Part shown: piece by piece, positions 56,093 through 64,000 of the stretch | How positions within the stretch are numbered: position 1 is the first letter of the stretch | Layout of the letters: each line of letters opens with the position of its first letter | NCBI RefSeq assembly: GCF_009905375.1 | Contig: NW_027417519.1 | Location: forward strand, 45,036-109,035 | Origin: Apium graveolens | Taxonomy: Eukaryota; Streptophyta; Magnoliopsida; Apiales; Apiaceae | Reading direction: 5' to 3' | DNA: 64,000 bases | Position numbers and translations under genes: made by a program | Notes under the pieces: generated by a model | What the model was told of the DNA's origin: nothing | The model's database searches: none | The model's input: only the letters and a program-made list of their open reading frames with translations

Positions 56093-58200
56093 TGTAATAA
56101 CCCCAATTTTTGGAAATTTTTGAAACCCTTATGAATAGTGTTTTTGCTGAATGAGAAAACTTTTCATGCCACACTATGTAGGGGTTCTGATATGGATATT
56201 CTGAGATTTTATTAGTACTTTATATGGGATATAAGTGTATGTAAAGATCGTCAGAATCCAAATCCGAACACTTTGATTTTTCCCGGAAATCCACTAGATA
56301 CGGAAAGAATTGAGAAAAAGGTAACAGGATAAAAAGGATTTAAATTAAAGGATTATAAGAGAGGATCATAAAAGGAATATAATGTAATGAGAAAGGTTAA
56401 GGGAACTTAAGTAATAAGATCCCGGGTATGATCCTTCAAACGATAAACGAAAACGAAAGTTAAGCGAACCGTATAACAGATCAGCGGTCATTAGGCAAAC
56501 AATTAGGAAGTTAAGCAAAGGGATTAGAGGAAGTGATGTCACCCAACCAATGAGAAGAAGACAAGGAAGGGAGGATGACATAGCAATGTGATGTAAGCAT
56601 GACATAGGGAAGGAGGAGGTGTGGTTGGTTTATAACCACACAAATATAAGGTTATTAAGGTAATTAACCAAAAACAAAACAAAAAACAACCAAGCTAAGC
56701 CAAACAAATCAAAAAACACAAAATCATTTCATTCTCATCATCTTGCTCTCGGCTTTTCATCTTTTTCAAGGGCAAGAATTTCAAAAATCAAGTTCCAAGC
56801 ATTGTTAAATCACAAGGTAATTATCTAAGCTTCCTTGTACATAGATATGGATATGCTATAAGTTTAAGCTCCTAATTCCTTCACAATCTCTTCCAATAAA
56901 TCAAGGAAGAAGATGGTGAATAGTAACCTTCAAGAAATAACTTTAGTTTTCTTGAATTTTTATGAAAGATTAAGGTTATACAAGCAAGGATCAAGGTTCT
57001 TTTAGGCATTCAAAGCTCTTGGGTTGTGTTAGGAAGCTTCAAGGAGGTATAAACAACTTTCACCTTTAACTTATAGTTTGAACTTTGAGTTTTGATGAGT
57101 TTATGGATGGATTAATGTATATATAGAAATATCCATGTATGTATAACAAGATCCATGTATGTTAGATAGTTTGGTTGGATTGTGGTGATTTTGGATATGA
57201 ATCTTGGTTATGGTTAATGAATCTTAAGTTATGGTTAGTAGATCATGTTTGTGGTTGAATAAGTTGGAAAACCTTGAGATTATGGACTGACTTTGCCTTG
57301 ATATAAGTTGTGTTTGATGTATTGATGATGGTTGGGTGGTTGTAGTGAATTGGTAAAGAATTTGGAGTGGTATAAATATTGGTAATCGCGTAAACATAGC
57401 TGTCGTAACGTCCGATTTTCTTTAGACTGTTTTGTGCATAACATTAGGACCCGAGGACCCCCTGCTAGATTATGACCACTGCCTTGTTTAGATAGCTCAT
57501 GTTACGAGCTTCGTTTTGATATGTAGTTCGTTCGATTCCGATGCACGGTTTAGGAGAAACGACCGTTTCAAGTAACGGCGTTTCGCGAACGATACTTTTC
57601 CCCTCGCCTACTTTGAACATAGGTTAAAGACCTTAAAGGACTAATTGAAGTATGAAACATTTAGGTAAGTGTGTAATAAGCAGTTGGTAAGACATCCGCG
57701 AAGGAATCGCTTTAAACTCGTAAAGGTTAAATTATAAAAATGGTGGAGCCGAGGGTACCCGAGTGACTTAAGCGAATCAGTGAGCGCAAAACAAGCGTTA
57801 GAGTCTAAGTTCGTTAAAGTATAGATTTACAAGTGACTTTGGTTTAATTCCAACTTACTTGTTGTTTATAGGTTTACCAGACTCGTCCCGAGCCATTCGT
57901 AACCCCAGTCGCCCAGGCAAGTTTTCTACCCGTTATACTGTTGTTGTGATGTAAATATATGTATATGCATTATCTTGTGATATTGCATGATTGTTATTAG
58001 CAAATTTTGCGATATATTGGAGCATGCTAATATGGTATATATGCATGTCTGTTTCGTAATCTGGTTATCTATCTGTTGATTTCAATGCTTATAGTTGCAT
58101 AATACCTATGCTAGAAATAAGCAAGTAGTTGCGTATACCCTTAGTATAGGGGATAAAAGGTGAACATATTTCTAAACCGGGAGTCGATGTTCCCGAGTAT

Positions 58201-58231
<31 letters not shown>

Positions 58232-58269
58232 GGATATAGTTTTTTTAAACTATTAATCGAATAAGGTTT

Positions 58270-58500
58270 ATTCGATAACTTTAACTTTATTTTATTATTG
58301 AATATTATTTCGAATATTATTCGAAGGCGTATGATCCTTTACATTATTTATTGGATATTACTTGGACATTCATTTGAGGATGTATGACTCCTTTATTTAA
58401 TGAATATTATTTATAATATTCATTCGAGGTATTATGACTCAGCTTATTTTATTTATTGAATATTATTTGAATATTCATTTGAGGATCTATGACTCCGATT
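58270..58500 (+). repeat. 56-bp-type repeat in inner LTR 2
   Basis: Counterpart of 48370-48600, with small base losses. Confidence 0.65.
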
Positions 58501-60031
58501 ATTTGCTGAGATATATTCTTTATTTTATTAAAGAATAAGGTGTCGATAATCAAACTTATTTTGATTATTCAAATAAAGATATTACTTTCGTATAAGTATA
58601 TCTTTGATTATTTGCTATTCATTTCAAGTATAAGTTTTAATACTTCTACTTCAATTATTTTATAAAGATTATTTTTTATGGGAATATTATTTAAATAATA
58701 ATATTCAGACATTTTCTAAATATTCTGGGGACTGATTTACTTCATTAAATCAGTTTTACTCCAAACACTCTTTAAAGTGTTTTCGAGTCTTTAAAATGAT
58801 TTTCAAAAGTTAGAGCGGATCCCAAAACTATTTTTATATTTAAGATCTTCCTTTTAAAAAGGGGATTTAAATACTCGCTCAAAACCTGGGGGATCCGGCT
58901 CGGTGGGTGTTTTATATTCGCAACAAGGTTGCTGTCTTGGTAAAAGAGTTTTGATTACTTACCCAATATTCGGGAAGTAAAATTCTTGGAACAAGTTAAT
59001 CCATTAACAGGCATCGCCTGGGAAATATCGGTGAGTTTTCCTTTCCAACTAGGTACGACTTCTTGGTGGAGCCGTATCAACAAGTTTCTACTTGGGGAAA
59101 GGGGGAAACGAGCTTTACGTTTCAGAGTCATGGATTTCATCTGAACTAGGAGTGGCATAAGTGGCCGAGTAGCGCCGGCCCAGCCTTATTATATTGGCCC
59201 AAATGGCCTGGAAGTTCCGCTAAGGCGGTCCTTTCCTTAGGAGTTCAGTGTTCGGTTGACAAGTAAATCCGACAGGTTCTCCTCTACATGTAGAAAATGG
59301 TGGGGTTGTACTACTACGACTGATCATCGTAAGTGGTCTTCCTGGCGCGGCAAACTCCCGTAATGAGTTCATCATCCAATTGGATAATTTTTGCAACACT
59401 ACCCAGAGCACTTCGATGGAAAGGCTACGGTTGGGCGATTGTTGAGTGTTGGCAGGGTCAAGTTTCAAAATGATGTTTACATCAAATGAAGTATCTCGTA
59501 ACTTCATTTTATTTTGATAATATTTTAAAGATTTAATCTATTCAAATCTTGTCTTATAGTCTCATCTATGTGATGAACTTTTGAAGCTAATTATAACTTG
59601 AACGGTGGTAGTTCAAGTAGTATTTGGGAAAGATTAAGTATATTGGGGTATCTTGTAACTTCATCTTTTAAACTTATATCTAATTAATAATTGTCTTATG
59701 AATGACAAAGATTTTCAAAAAAAACGTTGAGACAAGGTTAGATATAGAGATCACCTTGCAACGATATTTTTTTATACAGTTATACACTGGGACTTTGTGT
59801 ATTATGCATGGAAGAGGACTTCCAATATTTTGAAAAGTATATATGTATATATACTGAATATTTGCGACTTCATCGCATTAAGATATCAAACTTGGTTCAT
59901 TTCTTTTGACCAAGACTTTCATGAGTATTATGAGTAGGCTCATATATTGTAAATCATTATACATATTATTTTGGTGGGCTTGCTGCTCACCCTTGCTTTA
60001 TTTCTTCATCACACAACAACAGTTAGGAAAG

Positions 60032-60133
60032 ATGGCCAGACTCCAGCAGACCCAGCGCAAGCGCGTGGGAAGCGTCCTGCGTCTTCCCGATGATGTTGTA
60101 GCTGCTATAGCTGCAGAGGTAGATCTATTGTAG
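60032..60133 (+). CDS. Small LTR ORF, subtype Y (33 codons), second copy
   Basis: It encodes the same peptide as 50146-50247 despite many base losses in the surrounding LTR. The DNA differs by one silent change (CCT to CCC). Confidence 0.35.
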   Translation: MARLQQTQRKRVGSVLRLPDDVVAAIAAEVDLL

Positions 60134-60417
60134 ATCATACTATCTACTTTTGAGAATCAATTATGTATAATTATAACTTGTGGCAGATAATGGCAATCAA
60201 CTGTAAATTTATCAAGTAATCATTTTGGGTTGTAATAACTTTTAAATTGTGGGTTCCAAGACTTGTACTTATTTCAATTTATCTGAGACTATAACGGGTT
60301 GTGGTGTGTGTTAGTGTGGGGTCACAGCATAAGGTTATTTTATTAAGTAAGTGAAGTGGTATTGTGGAATGAAAGACCGTGACGACCGGATCCGACCCCG
60401 GATCTGGGGGTGTTACA

Positions 60418-62222
60418 AATGGATGATTATGTTACCTCCTTAGAAGGATTTGATACGACGATGGATCCGTTTATGGTTAGCTATTAAGATTTCATGGAAA
60501 GTGAATGATGACAGTGGGTCAGTGGTGGACCATAGTAAGGCAGCAATGATTTGCGAGTAACGAGCTGATTACAACCGGTGAGAGTTGTATTGGAATGGAT
60601 GGAGATGAGTACCACTAAGGGTCGTGGTAGTGTATAAGTATCATTGATAGGACTAATTAAGTAGAGTATCTACCTAGGAATAGTTATCTCTTTTATCAAT
60701 AGAGAGTCGTATTATATACGAAGAAGGTTGCGGTATAGAAATGGGTTCTAGTAACGATGAGGTCTAGAATGAGATCCCAGATTCGATTTTCGATGTCGAG
60801 GGAGTTTCAAAGGTGATGTGTATAAGCTCGAGGAAGAGCATGGGTCATAGAATGATGAATGGAATATAAATATTTAGGCATGGGAAATACGATGCTAATA
60901 CTTGATGTGATATAAATAGTTTATGTTTGTTCTCCTATGACAAACCTCTATAATTCAGAGTAGGTTCCAAGCAGATATTTATGGCAGTATATATTTTTTT
61001 TATATATACAATTCTCTTCAGTTCGTTCTTTCCTTCTTTTCATTTCATGTAATCTGAGAAGAACAACCCTTCCAGAAGGGGAGGTATTGCGAATGACTAT
61101 CTATCTGTGTGATAGAAGCCTAGTAGGATACCATCTATTGTTTAATTGCTTGTCAAGTACTAAAGGCTGGCCACCTTCTGTACTAACTATGCAATATAAC
61201 AAGGTTGCATGATCATAGTGATCTCTCAACAAATTCCTTTACTTCTTTGATTGATCAAATTTTGGAAAATAGAAACAACTGAAAAAGGAGTAATAAAGTG
61301 AGGTGGTAGTATGCGGAATGGAAAACACATTCGTGATACTAAGGTTGTCGTGGTCATTAAAAGGTTATAGAACGCTAGAGCAAAAGTATAACTAGTATAA
61401 TATTAGGAACGGAAGGTTGTAGTGATTACGAACTAGAAAAGAAGGTATTGAGAAGCAAAAGCTCTAATGCTAAACGCTATAATGAGAGTCTGTGCAATAG
61501 ACTTGAAGAATTTGGAATGATCATTAACGCGGATTTAGTTATATCATGACAATAGATATTGTCATTATCGAGGTGGCACCTTATGAGATCCTTGAGGGAA
61601 GATAATGTCGATCTCCTTATGTTAGGATGAAGTTGTAGAGTGCAAGATGCTCGGACCCGCAGTAGTCCAAAGGACCAGGATATAATAGATCTAATCAGAG
61701 GACGGCTGGTAGTACCCAAGATGGACATAAGAGGTATGCTGATTTGACTCAAAAAGGACAAAGAGTATGAAATAGGGGGCCTAGTAATGTTATAGGTATC
61801 CCCTTGGAAACCCTGAAAAGGATGATGAGGTTCGGAAAGAAAGGAAAGCTAAGTCTACAATTTGTTGGACCCTTGGATATATTAAGACGTTTGGGAAGTT
61901 AGCATATGAGCTAGCCCTACCCCGAACCTGTAGCAAGTTCATAACGTGTTCCACGTATCAATTTAAGGAAGTGTAATTCGGATGTCAGACAAATAGGGGC
62001 ATATGAGGCATAGACATGCAACCAGAGTAACTATATGGAGCAACCAGGAAGGGTATAGAGTAAAAAGGAAAGAGTGCTTAGGAGAAGGTTATCAAATAGT
62101 AAGAGTTTGATGGTAGAACCACAATGTGGGAAAATTTACTCGAGAGTTAGAAAGTGCAATGCTAAGAGAGTATCCCTTCATTTATCTGATTCCGGGACGA
62201 AATCCTTTTAAGGAGGGGAGAC
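60418..62222 (+). mobile_element. Gypsy array, truncated internal unit D (1805 bp)
   Basis: It begins AATGGATGATTATGTTACC, matching the interior at about 1884 (copy A) and 44335 (unit B), so about 3.7 kb including PBS, gag and RT is missing. It continues through the broken integrase end (about 61470-62190) to a polypurine tract at 62210-62222. Many single-base losses occur relative to units A-C. Confidence 0.85.
61470..62190 (+). pseudogene. Broken integrase C-terminal part (unit D)
   Basis: Counterpart of 45389-46130 (APYEILEGR-type, KLAYELALP-type and NVFHVS-type remnants), with more frame breaks than any other copy. Confidence 0.65.
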
Positions 62223-64000
62223 TGTAATAACCCCAATTTTTGGGAAATTTTTGAAAACCCTTATGAATAGTGTTTTTGCTGAATGAGAAATTTTTCATGC
62301 CACACTATGTAGGGGTTTGATATGGATATTCTGAGATTTATTAGTACTTTTAGGGGATATAAGTGTATGTAAAGATCGTCAGAACCAAATCGAACACTTT
62401 GATTTTCCCGGAAATACACTAGATATGGAAAGATTGAGAAAAAGGTAACAGGAAAAAATGATTTAAATTAAAGGATTATAGGAGAGGATCATTAAAAGGA
62501 ATATAATATATTGAGAAAGGTTAAGGGAACCTAAGTAATAAGATCCCGGGTATGATCCTTCAAACGATAAACGAAAACGAAAGTTAAGTGAACCGTATAA
62601 CAGATCAGCGGTCATTAGGCAAACAATTAGGAAGTTAATCAAAGGGATAGAGAGGATGATGTCACCCAACCAATGAGAAGAGGACAAGGAGGGCAGGATG
62701 ACATCATGAGGATGACACAGCATGACATGGGAAGGAAGGAGATGTGGTGGCTTTTTAACCACACAAAATCAAGGGCAAACTAGGTAATTACTTAAAAACA
62801 AACACAAAAATCAAACCAACCAAGCCAAGCAAATCATTTTTCATCAAAATCAAAAAGAAACCAAGGCATTGTTTCATGCTCTCGGCCAAAACAGAACCAG
62901 AAACAAAAACGCTGTTCTCCTTCATTTCTCACTCAAATATTGTGTTCTATAGCTCATTGGAAAGGATTGAGATGGCCTATAACTCTTGTTCACAAGTCTC
63001 ATCCAAATAATCACGGTAAGACCCTCATTTTTACAGTTCTTAAATCGGACTTTTAGAAACTTCAAAGCGTAACTTTTGTTCTGATTTCTTTGGAAAAAGA
63101 TCAAGCTTGTAGGAGGCTCCTAAGGCTTCCTAGCAACTTAACACCTCCCAAGGAAGGTAATAAACTTCAAACCTATCCTTTACTTATTTGTTAGTAAGTT
63201 TAATGGTTGGTGTTGTGAAATGAGAAGCATGGATTGTGATTATAGTAGTTGGTTTGATTGGAAGTGTTTTGGTAATTGAAGCTTGATTATAGTTCATAGG
63301 TCTTGATTGTGGTGTTTGAGTGAAAACCTTGGAGATTATGGACTGATGTGGTATGGTTTAGGTGAAGTTTTGTATTGATGGTTATGAGTTGGTTGGTGGT
63401 TAATTGGAGTAGTTTAAAACATTGGTAATCGCGTAAACATAGCCGTCGTAACGCCGATTTTCTTTGGACTGTTTTTGTGCATAACATTAGGACCCGAGAA
63501 CCCCCTGCTAGATTATGACACTGCCATGTTTAGATAGCTCATGTTACGAGCTTCGTTTTGGATAGTAGTTCGTTCGATTCCGAACGCACGGTTTAGGAGA
63601 AACGACGTTTCAAGTAACGGCGTTTCGCGAACGAAACTTTTCCCATCGCCTTACTTTGAAACATAGGTAAAGACCAAAAGGGTTAATTAATGTATGAAAC
63701 ATTTATGGTAAGGTGTTAGGCAGTTGGTAAGACACTCGCGAAAGAATCGCCTTAAAACTCGTAAAGGTTAATTATTAAAAAGGGTGGAGCCGAGGTACTA
63801 CGCGAGGACTTAAGAGAATCAGTAAGCGCAAAACAAGCGTTAGAGTCTAAGTTAGTTAAAGTATAGATTTACAAGTGACTTTGGTTTAATTCCAACTTAC
63901 TGTTGTTTATAGGTTACCAGACTCGTCCGAGCCATTCGTAACCCCCAGTCGCTCAGGCAAGTTTTCTACCCGTTATACTGTTGTTGTGATGGTATATATG
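62223..64000 (+). mobile_element. Gypsy array, outer 3' LTR (subtype X, cut by window end)
   Basis: It starts TGTAATAACC after a polypurine tract. It follows the outer 5' LTR at 36388 closely, including the subtype-X promoter region and the following sequence, with mainly single-base losses. If complete it should end near 66.4 kb, followed by AAAGG and the rest of SIRE1 pol. Confidence 0.85.

Larger units (their letters stand above)
56093..60417 (+). mobile_element. Gypsy array, inner LTR 2 (subtype Y, 4325 bp)
   Basis: Near-identical to 46174-50539. The differences are mostly single-base losses, frequent from about 57170 on. It ends GGGGGTGTTACA but no PBS follows: the next bases are a far-downstream part of the interior. 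Confidence 0.88.

Overview
The window is a nest of plant LTR retrotransposons. I found no host gene, tRNA, rRNA or prokaryotic feature in it. Ty1/copia Sirevirus-type elements lie beside very long-LTR Ty3/gypsy chromovirus-type elements, all primed by initiator-Met tRNA (TGGTATCAGAGC). The sequence is strongly AT-rich. This points to a large, repeat-rich nuclear genome of a flowering plant, probably a eudicot. I cannot name the species from the sequence.

Layout, left to right. (1) 1-7851 (+): 3' part of a decayed gypsy element (copy A) with a 4.1-kb LTR. It sits inside the gag/pol of a Sirevirus. (2) 7852-10668 (-): that Sirevirus ('SIRE2'), with an intact gag ORF, PBS and 1057-bp 5' LTR. SIRE2 is itself inserted in the LTR of an older Sirevirus ('SIRE3', 10669-12660, -), of which a 3' LTR piece and a broken downstream ORF remain. 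(3) About 12660-17021 (+): LTR, PBS and non-coding internal region of a further copia-type element ('C4'), marked by dispersed GTCGCCACAG motifs. (4) 17022-28323 (-): an older gypsy element ('G2') with a 3.95-kb 3' LTR, a decayed 6-kb interior and part of the 5' LTR. (5) 28324-28436: probable start of another LTR ('C5'). (6) 28437-36387 (-): a well-preserved Sirevirus ('SIRE1') with 3' LTR, a 1.5-thousand-codon ORF in the 'env' position and the RT/RNase H end of pol. (7) 36388-64000 (+): a tandem gypsy array inserted in SIRE1 pol: LTR-int-LTR-int-LTR-short int-LTR. It belongs to the same family as copy A.

Only the SIRE1 pol end, the SIRE1 downstream ORF and the SIRE2 gag are long open frames. 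All gypsy coding sequence is broken by many stops, and in the array the domains are out of order (an RNase H/integrase-start fragment lies upstream of gag). This family must have moved, if at all, with proteins supplied by another element.

The most unusual signals are: a 9-bp motif (ATCCGTTGA / TCAACGGAT) that recurs in the SIRE1 LTR, in the pol-ORF spacer and inside the downstream coding sequence, several times as inverted pairs with exactly 7 bases between; a plant-like internal promoter just upstream of that ORF; the tandem array, whose outer and inner LTRs belong to different subtypes; and a small ORF kept near the 3' end of every complete gypsy LTR.
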